DNA of 64,000 nucleotides from Schleiferilactobacillus harbinensis DSM 16991 (GTDB lineage Bacteria; Bacillota; Bacilli; Lactobacillales; Lactobacillaceae). Positions 51,513-60,459 of the stretch are shown one piece after another; position 1 is the stretch's first letter, and every line of letters starts with the position of its first letter. The notes below the pieces were generated by a model, which saw only the letters and a program-made list of their open reading frames with translations, was not told the DNA's origin and searched no databases. Where the stretch lies: positions 1 through 64,000 of the forward strand of contig NZ_AUEH01000005.1 of assembly GCF_000425885.1 (NCBI RefSeq). The letters are read 5' to 3'. Position numbers and translations under genes: made by a program.

Positions 51513-53006
51513 GTGCAAGTAAAAGATAACAATGGCCGCCCCGTCAACGTCGCGATGCTCGTCGTGACGTTGATCACGGGTGTGTTCATTACGGTATTAA
51601 ACCAAACAATTTTGGCGACGGCCTTTCCAACTTTAATGAAGGCCTTCGATATTTCCACCGCCACCGTCCAATGGCTGACGACCGGATTTCTGATGGTGAA
51701 CGGGATCATGATCCCGGTTTCTGCCTACTTAAGTGCTAAAGTACCAACAAAATGGCTGTACATTGCGGCGATGAGTATGTTCGAATTGGGCACGGTCATT
51801 GCCTTTATGGCCAACAGTTTCCCGATGCTATTGATTGGCCGGCTGGTGCAGGCCCTGGGCGTCGGCGTGACGATGCCGTTGCTGCAAAACATCATGCTGT
51901 CAATTTTCCCCATGGAAAAACGCGGTACCGCCATGGGCTTAGCTGGGATCGCCATCGGGGTGGCGCCGGCGATTGGCCCGACCTTGTCTGGATTTGTCAT
52001 TGACAATTTCGGCTGGCGGACACTGTTCGGGATGATCATCCCGGTCGCGGCGCTGGTGCTCATTGCATCGTTCTTCTTTATGCGCGATGTGCTGCCGAAT
52101 ACGAATCCATCCATTGATGTCCTATCGCTGATCGAATCCACGATTGGGTTTGGCGCCTTGCTCTACGGTTTTTCTGAAGTGGGTAACAAGGGCTGGGGTG
52201 ATCCCATCGTTCTCGGCAGCATTGCCCTGGGCGCGATCGTAATTGCGCTGTTCTCCATGCGGCAATTACACCTCAAGAACCCCTTCGTCCAGATTCGGGT
52301 CTTTACTAACCGCACCTTCACGTTATCCACGATTCTGGGGTCCATTGCCAACATGGCCATGGTGGGGGCTGAAATGGTCATTCCCTTGTACTTGCAGATC
52401 ATCCATGGCAAATCTGCGTTGGAATCCGGCCTGACCCTGTTACCGGGGGCGCTGTTGATTGCTTTGATGAGCCCGGTCACTGGCGCGGTCTTTGATCGCA
52501 TCGGTGCCCGCCGCTTGGCGCAACTGGGGCTGTTCCTGCTGGCCATTGCCACCGTCCCCTATGCCTTTATCACGGCGACAACACCGTCCATCTACATTAC
52601 GGTACTTTACGCCGTACGAATGTTTGGAGTTTCCATGGTCATGATGCCGTTGACGACTAACGGCATGAACGCCTTGAGCGGTGAAATGATTCGCCACGGC
52701 ACGGCCGTGAACAACACCGTGCGGCAGGTGGCGACCTCGATGACCACGGCGATCATGGTCTCTGTCTTGACCAACGTCACCAACAGTGCCAAACCAGCGG
52801 CGAGCCTTTTGAAGTTAGACCCGCTGGCCTACAAGCATGATTTCTTCAATGCCACCTTGTCCGGCTATCACGCGGCGTTCTGGATCGCCACCGGCTTCAG
52901 TGCCGTGGGCTTCATCCTGGCTTTCTTCTTGAATAAGAAGGAACATTCCAAGGATGTGGACGTCGCCGAGCTGGCTGATGCAGATAGAAAGGAGGCGGCA
53001 GAATGA
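51513..53006 (+). CDS. Multidrug MFS exporter, DHA2 (EmrB/QacA) family
   Basis: 497 residues with about 14 membrane segments. Visible motifs are LNQTILATAFPTLMKAF in segment 1, FLMVNGIMIPVSAYL, GRLVQALGVG and the antiporter motif GVAPAIGPTLSGFVID in segment 5. It exports toxic compounds in exchange for protons. The GTG at 51513 has AAGGTGG 8 bases upstream. Its stop overlaps the next gene by four bases, and the divergent MerR gene shares its control region. Confidence 0.9.
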   Translation: MQVKDNNGRPVNVAMLVVTLITGVFITVLNQTILATAFPTLMKAFDISTATVQWLTTGFLMVNGIMIPVSAYLSAKVPTKWLYIAAMSMFELGTVIAFMANSFPMLLIGRLVQALGVGVTMPLLQNIMLSIFPMEKRGTAMGLAGIAIGVAPAIGPTLSGFVIDNFGWRTLFGMIIPVAALVLIASFFFMRDVLPNTNPSIDVLSLIESTIGFGALLYGFSEVGNKGWGDPIVLGSIALGAIVIALFSMRQLHLKNPFVQIRVFTNRTFTLSTILGSIANMAMVGAEMVIPLYLQIIHGKSALESGLTLLPGALLIALMSPVTGAVFDRIGARRLAQLGLFLLAIATVPYAFITATTPSIYITVLYAVRMFGVSMVMMPLTTNGMNALSGEMIRHGTAVNNTVRQVATSMTTAIMVSVLTNVTNSAKPAASLLKLDPLAYKHDFFNATLSGYHAAFWIATGFSAVGFILAFFLNKKEHSKDVDVAELADADRKEAAE

Positions 53007-53719
53007 TTCTCTGGATTCTTGGGATTGGCGTTCTGGCGCTTTACTTGAGCTTCATTATGATGAAGAAAAGCGCGCTGCGCAGTATCTTCATCGCCGTCTT
53101 CGGCATTGTCATGCTGGGCGCACTGCTGCTCATTACGCTGAATGATCGTAGTCACTTTGGCATGACGCAAAAAACAACGACGACCACGCAAACGATCACG
53201 TCGGCGTCACCGAGCAAACAGCTGCCGCTTCTGCTCTATCAAAATGTCGGCACGAACGGCAAACGGCAGGTCTATATTTATAAACACGACAATAAAACGA
53301 CTCACACCACAGCGGATTATGCGGTGGTGAACCGCGTGCAGCAGAGCAGTTCTGCTGCGGCTCAGGTGACAAAAAAGCGGACCGAGTGGCGATATAGTTC
53401 TAACTTTTACAGTGTGCTCTTCGGAAATGAAAATGACGGTCTATTCGTTAAACAGACAAACACGTTCACCATTCCGAAGACTTGGACGACGTTGACCACG
53501 GCCCAGGCCAAAGCTTTGGCCAAGCGGCTGAAAGGCTTGCAAAAGCCTACCGCGGCACAAAAGGCCCAGATGCAGCAGGCCATTGCCGCCCAGGTCGCCG
53601 CGGCCCGGGCGAAGAACCCGACGATGACGGCAGCCCAGCAGGCGCAATTGGTTGAACAATTGACTGCAAAGATGCAGCAGCAGGCGGTTCAAGACGCTAT
53701 TGCGGCGGTAAAAAAATAA
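53003..53719 (+). CDS. DUF4811-type membrane protein
   Basis: 238 residues: two membrane segments at about 1-20 and 26-47, an extracellular beta-like region with a Thr-rich start (TQKTTTTTQTITSAS), and a Gln/Ala-rich helical C-terminus (about 165-235; AAQKAQMQQAIAAQVAAARAK). Genes of this type follow DHA2 exporters in other lactobacilli. The ATGA overlap with the exporter shows coupling, so it is probably an accessory or membrane partner of it. Function not established; the DUF number is a recollection. Confidence 0.72.
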   Translation: MILWILGIGVLALYLSFIMMKKSALRSIFIAVFGIVMLGALLLITLNDRSHFGMTQKTTTTTQTITSASPSKQLPLLLYQNVGTNGKRQVYIYKHDNKTTHTTADYAVVNRVQQSSSAAAQVTKKRTEWRYSSNFYSVLFGNENDGLFVKQTNTFTIPKTWTTLTTAQAKALAKRLKGLQKPTAAQKAQMQQAIAAQVAAARAKNPTMTAAQQAQLVEQLTAKMQQQAVQDAIAAVKK

Positions 53720-53732
53720 GATAGGACCATTA

Positions 53733-53779
53733 AAAAATCAGGCACTCGTCCCTCTTGAGGCGGTGCCTGATTTTTTAAT
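53733..53779. terminator. Bidirectional terminator
   Basis: AAAAAATCAGGCAC pairs perfectly with GTGCCTGATTTTTT around a 17-base loop. It serves the exporter operon and the convergent membrane protein gene. Confidence 0.92.
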
Positions 53780-54518
53780 GACTAGATGACCGGTGTGGCC
53801 TGGGTTCAACGGGGCTAGCCGGTAATGGGTGGTCCTGGACCCACCAAGCCAGGAGACTGCTCACACCCAACATGATCAGCAGAACTAGCACTGGTGTGCG
53901 ATTCAAGAAGCGTTCAACACTTGTATAGGCATGCGAAAGAGTAATGACGAGTGCGTTTGTACGGAATGAGGTGCCAATTAATTGGATTGTTAAGAAACCC
54001 AAAAAGACATAATACAACCGGTGTCGTACTGCGTGGGGCCACTGGACGATCCACAAAGTCAATAAGGATGCGGCCCAATAGAAGCCCAAATGAATCAGCC
54101 AATAAGCTGCCCCTAGCAAGGGCAATGGCCACGCGGCAGTAACCGTGTCGGTATAGAAGCGATACATTAATGTTGTTTCGACGATGTCCAAAGTGGCTGA
54201 CCACAAGGCACCGCCTAAGGCCAATTGCCCCATTAAACGCCAACGATCTTGATCGCTCACGCCAGCTTGCTGCAAGTCTTGATGAATTTGGCTGCTGGCA
54301 ATTACCGCCGTGAGAATGAGCAACCACAATACATTGGCAAACGGACTCGTTTGACCGAAAGTGATCTGACGGACGTACTCTCGCAGTGTTTGGCCTTGCT
54401 CAGCCGCGGCGCTATACAAGGCCGCCACAGAGAAACCAGTGAGCGCCAGGGTTGCCAGCATGAATATCACGATGCTCCAGTGGTGCTTGTGCCAAATAAC
54501 CCGCCAACCGATACGCAT
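53775..54518 (-). CDS. Uncharacterised six-segment membrane protein (paralogue A)
   Basis: 247 residues with about six membrane segments, beginning MRIGWRVIWHKHHWSIVIFML. It is a clear paralogue of the next gene: both share WHKHH near the start, an SPF segment, LQ(Q/K)xLxxxGxxDQxRWRLM, TLxYxxYTDTVTAxWPLPLLG, and FLNRTPVLVL. It resembles ABC-2 type permease subunits in size, but no ATPase is adjacent. I do not recognise the family. GGAG lies 8 bases before the ATG at 54518. Confidence 0.75.
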   Translation of the reverse strand: MRIGWRVIWHKHHWSIVIFMLATLALTGFSVAALYSAAAEQGQTLREYVRQITFGQTSPFANVLWLLILTAVIASSQIHQDLQQAGVSDQDRWRLMGQLALGGALWSATLDIVETTLMYRFYTDTVTAAWPLPLLGAAYWLIHLGFYWAASLLTLWIVQWPHAVRHRLYYVFLGFLTIQLIGTSFRTNALVITLSHAYTSVERFLNRTPVLVLLIMLGVSSLLAWWVQDHPLPASPVEPRPHRSSSH

Positions 54519-54638
54519 AGAAATCACTCCGTTCTGCTTGTTATCAGAATAACGCCCAGTACAGATGAATACCATAGCCATCTAGCCGGCAACTTTTCTG
54601 CCAGCATTAACAAAGTGCGAAATGTTGATTCAGACTGG

Positions 54639-55364
54639 TCACATTGGTTTTGATACTTTATGGAATAGCCGATCTTGCTTGACCGGTAAGGGATGCGCTT
54701 GAATCCGCCAAGAAAGAACAGCGATTGCGCTGAATTCAACGATTAGGACTAGGATGGGGGTTCGATTCAAAAAAGTGGTGACCTGATAACGAATCATATT
54801 CGTTGCTGGGAAGAAACTGATCAGTAAAAGCACCGTGATCCAACCGATCAGGCAGTAGGCTAAATACTGTATCCAGCGTTCAGGCCATTGTACTGCCCGT
54901 AGGCAGAGCAGTGCGGCCAGCCAGTAATAGCCGAAGTGAATCAGCCAAGCGGTCACGCCCAACAGCGGCAAAGGCCAAGGAGCAGTGACGGTATCGGTAT
55001 AATACAAATAGGTGAGGGTCCGGTCGGCAATCGCCAATGTGGCAGACCAAACGGCCAACGCAGCCGCAAACACGCTCATCAAGCGCCAGCGCTGCTGATC
55101 AGTTAGACCGATTGCACTGAGCTCTTTTTGCAGTGCACTGGCATCGCCGCCCATGAACACAATCAACAAAATCAGCCACCACACTGCACTGAACGGACTC
55201 GTACCGCTGCTGCTGATATGTTTAACAAATTCCGGCAGAGATTCCTTGCCGGCCCAACTGTACATTGACGCAATCTGAATCATTGTCAGTAAGAGTGTCC
55301 CAACCAAAAACACAAACAGCCCCCGGTGGTGCTTGTGCCAAATAACTGCCCAACCGCGTGCCAT
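54639..55364 (-). CDS. Uncharacterised six-segment membrane protein (paralogue B)
   Basis: 241 residues and paralogous to the gene at 53775-54518, with the same order of motifs (WAVIWHKHHRG, GTSPFSAVWWLILL, TDQQRWRLM, YYTDTVTAPWPLPLLG, FLNRTPILVL). GGAGG lies 7 bases before the ATG at 55364, making the upstream 16 codons unlikely. Two AAAGCGCTT palindromes upstream (near 55394-55407 and 55419-55432) are cre-like. The pair probably forms a membrane complex; function unknown. Confidence 0.75.
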   Translation of the reverse strand: MARGWAVIWHKHHRGLFVFLVGTLLLTMIQIASMYSWAGKESLPEFVKHISSSGTSPFSAVWWLILLIVFMGGDASALQKELSAIGLTDQQRWRLMSVFAAALAVWSATLAIADRTLTYLYYTDTVTAPWPLPLLGVTAWLIHFGYYWLAALLCLRAVQWPERWIQYLAYCLIGWITVLLLISFFPATNMIRYQVTTFLNRTPILVLIVEFSAIAVLSWRIQAHPLPVKQDRLFHKVSKPM

Positions 55365-55393
55365 GATCGTCGCCTCCATTTTGCCTTCATTAT

Positions 55394-55459
55394 ACAAAGC
55401 GCTTACAGCCAATGCTATTAAAAGCGCTTGTCAGCATACCGGCGCAAAAGTTGCGCCGG
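55394..55459. promoter_or_regulatory. Divergent control region with cre-like sites and a hairpin
   Basis: Two sequences centred on AAGCGCTT (near 55394-55407 and 55419-55432) match the cre consensus at about 11-12 of 14 positions. A perfect 9-base inverted repeat, CCGGCGCAA/TTGCGCCGG with loop AAG, lies at 55439-55459. They sit between the membrane paralogue and the YhgE-type gene and could regulate either. Confidence 0.45.
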
Positions 55460-55512
55460 GCAGTTAAATCTGGCACAATCGGGTGACACAAGAGGATGAT
55501 ATGGAGGATATT

Positions 55513-58245
55513 ATGCGGAACGTGGGTAAGCTTTTCGTACTGGATTGGAAGCGGATCGGCAAAACGCCGCTCGCCGCGCTGCTGATTGCCGCGCTGGTGG
55601 TGATTCCCAGTCTCTATTGCTGGATGAACGTGTGGGCGTTGTGGGATCCCTACAGCAATACCCAGGATTTGACCGTGGCGGTGTACTCCGCCGATCAGCC
55701 CGCGACCTTTCAGGGGAAAAAGGTCGCCATTGGCGATGAATTATTGAGCCAGCTGAAGAAAAACAAGAAACTGGGCTGGCGTTTCGTTAAGTCCAAACGG
55801 GCGGTCCAAGACGGGGTACGCAGCGGCGAATATTACGCCGGGGTGGTCGTGCCCAAGACCTTTTCAGCGGACTTGCTGACGTTTGTGCAGGGCAAGATCC
55901 ATAAACCGCAGTTGGAATATTACGTCAACGAAAAGATCAATGCGATTGCCCCCAAGATTACCGGCACGGGGGCGGCGACTTTGCAGAGTACGATTTCTGA
56001 CCAGTTTGTCACCACTGTGGCGGAAGCGGTAGGCACAGGCTTCAATAAGGCCGGCATCACACTGGGGGACAATTTGCCCCTGATTCGCCGGTTCAGCAGT
56101 TTGGTGACCACGACCAATGATCAATTGCCGACGATTGAAAAATATTTGACCGAGGTCGGTGCGCTGCAAAATAAGATGCCTGAGATTCGCCAGAAGCTGC
56201 AAGCCGCCAATGATATGGCCGGTTATTTACCGGAGATCAACCAAATGGCACAAAAGCTCACGGCAGCCAATGGTTACTTGCCCCTGGTGGCCGATGCGGG
56301 CAGTTTAGCCACGCAGGTCCAGGGCAAATTACCTGAGGTCCAGCAAGCCGGCGATCAGCTGAATACGGTGGTGACCCACTTCAGTGATCTATCGGCAGCG
56401 GTGAAAAAGGCCGCCACTGTTACCAGCAATGGTCTGACGGTCATCAATCAAGTTGATGGCACCTTGCCCGCCCTGAATGAGTTTGGCAAGAATGCTCAAG
56501 CAGCCATTGCGACAACCAAAGATGAGGTGCTGCCGAAAGTGACGACCGCCTTGGGTATTGTGCAAAATGCTGCCGATTCGGGGCTGACTTTGATTGCGGC
56601 TGCCAATACCGCGCTGAGCGCTGATTTAACGACGCTGCAAAATCAACTGCAAAGTCTGGATAGCAGCAGCGATACGGCTGCGGTGAAACAGGCGATGGCG
56701 GTTCAGTTGACGGCATTAGCGGAGCGGCAGGAAAAGACCGCCGCGAATGCGACCAGTTTGGCCGATACTCTAACCCGGTTGGAAACCAGTTATAACCAGT
56801 TGACGGGCCGAGAGGAGCACCCCTTGGCGGCGGCCATTACCCAACTCAGAACAGTGGCCGCTCTGGCGACCAAGATTCAGCATGATGCCGCTGATTTGAG
56901 TGCCGCCCTGCCGAGTATGGACACGGCGGCGATTCAACAGCGGTTGGCTGCGCTGACTGGAACGGCGAGCCAGTTTGCCCAGGCTGCCCAAGACTTGCAG
57001 GCCAGCGATCTGAGCAGCAGCGTACAAAAACTGATCACAGCCTTCAGCAACCAATTGGCCGCCGCCGGGACGACGCTGACGACGATCAATAATCAGGTTC
57101 TGCCGGCCATGCCGGCACTGCTGCAAGGAACAAAATCGCTGCTTACCCAGGCCAATGAATTTTTGACAAAAATGCAAACCCAGCTGCCGGCCCTGCAAAA
57201 AGAATTGACGGATGCCAATTCTTTGCTGAATGGGCACATGCAGCTGATCAAGAGCGGCATCACGACGGCCGCCGATTTGTACCGCAATGACTTCCCGGCG
57301 CTGAAGACCAAGCTGATGCGTGCCACTGATTTCATCAATAATGATTTGCCGGGTGTGGAAAATGAATTGACCAATACGCTGACCCTGGCCAATACCAAAA
57401 TGCCGGTCCTGCAAAGCGGCTTGAATGACGCCCAAACACTGATCACCAATGACTGGCCGACGCTGAAGGAAGCCATTCAAAAGGGCGCGGCCGCTATTCA
57501 AAAGGGAGAGAAATCCGTTGATCTCAGTCAGCTGCTGAAGCTGCTCAGCCGTGATGCCGCCAAGGAAGCCAATTTCTTGGCCACGCCGGTGACTTTGACC
57601 CAGCATACGATGTACCCCATTCCCACCTACGGCTCACAAAGCGCGCCATTCTATCTGGCCCTGTGTATTTGGGTCGGGGCTTTGCTGCTGGGCGCACTGC
57701 TCAAGATGGAATACAATCTGCCCCCGGAACTGGCCGGCGTTACCGTGAAACAGCAATACCTCGCCCGCTGGCTGACGTTCGCCGGGTTGGGCATGCTCCA
57801 AGGACTGATCGCGGCGCTGGGCAATCTGTTTTTGATCCATACTTACGTGGTGAATAAACCCTTGTACCTGGTGTTTGCGATGTTTCTCGCGCTGGTCTTC
57901 GACTCGATCCTGTACATGCTGGTCTCCCTATTCGGCAATATCGGCAAGGGGATCGGGATCATCATTCTGGTCCTGTCCATCTCCGGTGCCGGCGGGAACT
58001 TCCCGGTCGTGCTCTCCAGCCATTTCTTCCAAGCAATCAACCCGTGGCTGCCGTTTACCTATGCCGTGAATCTGTTGCGGGAAACGGTCGGCGGGATTTA
58101 CTGGTCTCACCTGTGGCTGGACGTGGCCGCCTTGACCGCGTTCGGGTTGGTGTTCTTCAGTCTGGGCATTTTGCTGAAGGAGCCGATCCGTCCATGGATC
58201 GTGAAGATGAATAAAATGGTGCACAAGTCGCAAATTATTGAGTAA
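55513..58245 (+). CDS. YhgE/Pip family membrane protein
   Basis: 910 residues. One membrane segment lies near the N-terminus (TPLAALLIAALVVIPSLYCWMNVWALWDPYSNT, the family hallmark). A long extracellular region of predicted coiled coil follows (about 150-700; repeated LPxLxxxLTxAN patterns), then about five membrane segments resembling ABC-2 permeases (SAPFYLALCIWVGALLLGALL onward). The family includes phage-infection proteins and parts of type VII-like secretion systems. It is probably a large surface-exposed transport or anchor protein. GGAGG lies five bases before the ATG at 55513; ATG 55501 is an alternative. Its end overlaps the aldo/keto reductase remnant. Confidence 0.85.
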   Translation: MRNVGKLFVLDWKRIGKTPLAALLIAALVVIPSLYCWMNVWALWDPYSNTQDLTVAVYSADQPATFQGKKVAIGDELLSQLKKNKKLGWRFVKSKRAVQDGVRSGEYYAGVVVPKTFSADLLTFVQGKIHKPQLEYYVNEKINAIAPKITGTGAATLQSTISDQFVTTVAEAVGTGFNKAGITLGDNLPLIRRFSSLVTTTNDQLPTIEKYLTEVGALQNKMPEIRQKLQAANDMAGYLPEINQMAQKLTAANGYLPLVADAGSLATQVQGKLPEVQQAGDQLNTVVTHFSDLSAAVKKAATVTSNGLTVINQVDGTLPALNEFGKNAQAAIATTKDEVLPKVTTALGIVQNAADSGLTLIAAANTALSADLTTLQNQLQSLDSSSDTAAVKQAMAVQLTALAERQEKTAANATSLADTLTRLETSYNQLTGREEHPLAAAITQLRTVAALATKIQHDAADLSAALPSMDTAAIQQRLAALTGTASQFAQAAQDLQASDLSSSVQKLITAFSNQLAAAGTTLTTINNQVLPAMPALLQGTKSLLTQANEFLTKMQTQLPALQKELTDANSLLNGHMQLIKSGITTAADLYRNDFPALKTKLMRATDFINNDLPGVENELTNTLTLANTKMPVLQSGLNDAQTLITNDWPTLKEAIQKGAAAIQKGEKSVDLSQLLKLLSRDAAKEANFLATPVTLTQHTMYPIPTYGSQSAPFYLALCIWVGALLLGALLKMEYNLPPELAGVTVKQQYLARWLTFAGLGMLQGLIAALGNLFLIHTYVVNKPLYLVFAMFLALVFDSILYMLVSLFGNIGKGIGIIILVLSISGAGGNFPVVLSSHFFQAINPWLPFTYAVNLLRETVGGIYWSHLWLDVAALTAFGLVFFSLGILLKEPIRPWIVKMNKMVHKSQIIE

Positions 58246-58402
58246 GCAAACAGGTGCTGCCTCCCAATGTCGGAGACAGCGCCCAGGCCAGGGAGAAGGC
58301 GGCTAAGTCTTGTTTTTCTTGACCGTGCAGATTGGTCATCCAACTGCCCAGAGCTAATGCACTGACGCGCAGCCCTTGTTTGCCTAAATGTCGATATTCC
58401 AT
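58235..58402 (-). pseudogene. Aldo/keto reductase remnant with internal deletion
   Basis: The minus strand from ATG 58402 reads MEYRHLGKQGLRVSALALGS, the standard N-terminus of a potassium-channel-beta-like aldo/keto reductase. It continues WMTNLHG, then shifts to QDLAAFSLAWALSPTLGGST, the LALAW segment that normally lies near residue 260, and stops at 58235. Only 55 of about 320 residues remain, in a single open frame. The catalytic Asp, Tyr, Lys and His are gone. Upstream, GCCTTCCG and CGGAAGGC (58415-58422, 58459-58466) form an inverted repeat that may be the old operator. Confidence 0.8.
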
Positions 58403-58582
58403 GAGTGATAACCGGCCTTCCGTAATTTGTTACCGCTTAAGCGTAAGGGTGATCATACCGGAAGGCAATAACGCACTTTAAAGTAACCGCTCCGAGCGAG
58501 CGCTGCCTGCTAAAATCCAGCATTGACAGTAACCGTTCCCATACCCTATTGTTACCGCAACAAGGGAATGTGGAGGATAGTT

Positions 58583-59830
58583 ATGACGTCATTTAAAGTA
58601 CGCAGTTTTGTCTTGATCCTGCTGGCGTTCGTCCTGGGGTGCAGCGAGTTCATCATCGTGGGTGTGTTGGACGACATCAGTACGGAGCTGCATGTCGGGG
58701 TCTCGACGGTGGGTTATCTGGTGACGATTTTCGCGCTAGTTTATGCGGTCAGCACGCCGTTTGTCACGTCGGCGGTGGGTCAGCATACCCTGTATCGGTT
58801 TATGCTGTTTTTGATGGGGATCTTCATCATCGGCAACGTGCTCAGTGCGGTGGCGTTCACGTACCCCGTGTTGGTCGTGTCCCGAATCATCACCGCCATC
58901 GTGTCTGGGCCGCTGATTTCCATCGCATTGACGTTTGCTAATTACATTGCGCCAATAAGTAAGAAAGCCTGGCTGATTTCCTGGGTCTTCTCTGGATTCA
59001 GTATTGCCTCGGTCTTCGGCGTGCCGCTGGGTACCTGGATCGCAACGGCGGCCGGGTGGCGGATGTCCTTTGCGGCAATTGTTGTCGTCAGCGTGCTCAC
59101 GATGGCGCTGATTGCTTTCTCCCTGCCGCGGGATCTGCGCCAGCGGCGGCGGACGCAAGCAGCCGGGCAGGGGCAAAGTGCCGATGGCGTCATGGCCCTC
59201 TTCAAGGATCGGCGGATCCAAATTGGTATGCTGATGCCGATGGTCAGCATTGCCGGGGTCTATGTGGTATACACTTATCTGCGGCCGCTGCTGTCCCGCA
59301 ACCTGGGCTTCACAACTAATGTCGTCACGATCCTGCTGTTCATCTTTGGGGTGATGTCCCTGATCAGCAACCAGCTCAGCGGCCGGCTGGCTGACAATGA
59401 CGGCCTGCTGAAGATGCCAAAGATTTTCGGCGCCGAATTGGTGTTGATGCTGCTGATGCCGCTGGCGTTGACGAACCGGGTGACCGGTTTGATCGCGCTG
59501 ATGCTCATGGGCGTCGTGATGTATCTGATCAATTCACCGATTCAGATGCATTTTCTGGGCGTGGCCGAACGGGATTATCCCCAAGCCATTGTCATGGCGT
59601 CGTCTCTGAATTCCATCTTTGCCAACTTCGGCATTGCCCTGGGCAGTGCCACGGGTGGGTTGATCGTGGACCATTTGAGCATGCGGGTCACTGGGTTTGG
59701 CGGGGCGGTGTATATCTTGGCCGCACTGCTGCTGGTAATTTGGTTGAATCGGGTGAATAAGCAAGCGGCGGAGGCGGTGCCAGTAAAGCAGGTGCCGACT
59801 GGGGCAGCCGCTAAAGTGCAGAAGGGTTAG
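58583..59830 (+). CDS. MFS transporter, DHA1 drug or sugar efflux type
   Basis: 415 residues with 12 membrane segments, resembling AraJ/YdhP-type exporters: LAFVLGCSEFIIVGVLDDIS in segment 1, YAVSTPFVTSAVGQ, FSIASVFGVPLGTWIATAAGWR (antiporter-like motif C region) and a central loop with RRRTQAAGQ. The ATG at 58583 has GGAGG six bases upstream; the ORF extending to 58523 has no site. Upstream, GTAAC and GTTAC half-repeats around 58529-58554 are possible operator sites. The exported compound is unknown. Confidence 0.87.
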   Translation: MTSFKVRSFVLILLAFVLGCSEFIIVGVLDDISTELHVGVSTVGYLVTIFALVYAVSTPFVTSAVGQHTLYRFMLFLMGIFIIGNVLSAVAFTYPVLVVSRIITAIVSGPLISIALTFANYIAPISKKAWLISWVFSGFSIASVFGVPLGTWIATAAGWRMSFAAIVVVSVLTMALIAFSLPRDLRQRRRTQAAGQGQSADGVMALFKDRRIQIGMLMPMVSIAGVYVVYTYLRPLLSRNLGFTTNVVTILLFIFGVMSLISNQLSGRLADNDGLLKMPKIFGAELVLMLLMPLALTNRVTGLIALMLMGVVMYLINSPIQMHFLGVAERDYPQAIVMASSLNSIFANFGIALGSATGGLIVDHLSMRVTGFGGAVYILAALLLVIWLNRVNKQAAEAVPVKQVPTGAAAKVQKG

Positions 59831-59838
59831 AAAAAGGA

Positions 59839-59887
59839 ACAGCCGTTATCCTGGACGTTGAGCAAGCGTCTACGGTAACGGCTGTTT
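59839..59887. terminator. Bidirectional terminator
   Basis: AACAGCCGTTA pairs with TAACGGCTGTT around a structured loop, followed by TTTTAGG. It lies between the MFS gene and the convergent small gene. Confidence 0.75.
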
Positions 59888-60069
59888 TAGGATTTCGGTT
59901 TTGCCGGTGCTGAATCGTCGTCATGATAATTTAGGACTTGTTGCAAGTGGTCGTCGATTTGGTCGTGTACCAAGGCTTTACGCAGATTCTTTCGTATCCG
60001 GGAAAGGTCTTTTGGTGGCAATAAATCAATCAAATGAGCGAGTTCATCGGGATCCAGATTGAAACTCAT
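59887..60069 (-). CDS. Small hypothetical protein A
   Basis: 60 residues, predicted mostly helical and charged (LDPDELAHLIDLLPPKDLSRIRKNLRKALV), ending DDDSAPAKPKS. No family is recognised. AAGGAG lies about 12 bases upstream. It resembles the next upstream gene in having a helical L-x-x-L-P/S-x-x-[DE]-x-x-x-I-R core and a similar DSAP-basic tail. It could be a small regulator or an antitoxin-like protein, but nothing in the sequence proves it. Confidence 0.6.
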   Translation of the reverse strand: MSFNLDPDELAHLIDLLPPKDLSRIRKNLRKALVHDQIDDHLQQVLNYHDDDSAPAKPKS

Positions 60070-60122
60070 AGTAAGGGCAACTCCTTAAGACGATGTTACA
60101 GCAAGAGGTAGGGCAAAACAGG

Positions 60123-60326
60123 CTAAGGCCGCGCGGACTTCTTATTTGGTGCAGAGTCGGTATCTGGGCTTTTTGAAGTGCCGTACCATTTCTTCTGATT
60201 CTCGTCGAATTTTTTAGCAACCGCCAAATCATGACGTAATTCTTGTCGGATTTGCTCGCGTTCTTCGTCGCTTAGCCCATCTAGCCATTTCTGAAATGTG
60301 GCGGAATCGGGTAATTTATAACTCAC
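60123..60326 (-). CDS. Small hypothetical protein B
   Basis: 67 residues from a GTG start with AGAGG upstream. It is helical and charged (FQKWLDGLSDEEREQIRQELRHDLAVAKKF) with the tail DTDSAPNKKSARP. The end resembles that of protein A (DDDSAPAKPKS), and both have a central I-R-x-x-L-R-x-x-L pattern, suggesting duplication. The two are 53 bases apart on the same strand and probably co-transcribed. No function is assigned. Confidence 0.6.
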   Translation of the reverse strand: MSYKLPDSATFQKWLDGLSDEEREQIRQELRHDLAVAKKFDENQKKWYGTSKSPDTDSAPNKKSARP

Positions 60327-60459
60327 GATGGGGAACCTCTTTCATCAACCGAAAAGGGCTTATTATTTCCAAATTATAGCATGGCAGACGGTCCTTGAAC
60401 TGTACGAAAGCTCGGATAATCAAGTACAATGAGGCTATCTGATATTGACGGGTGATAAC

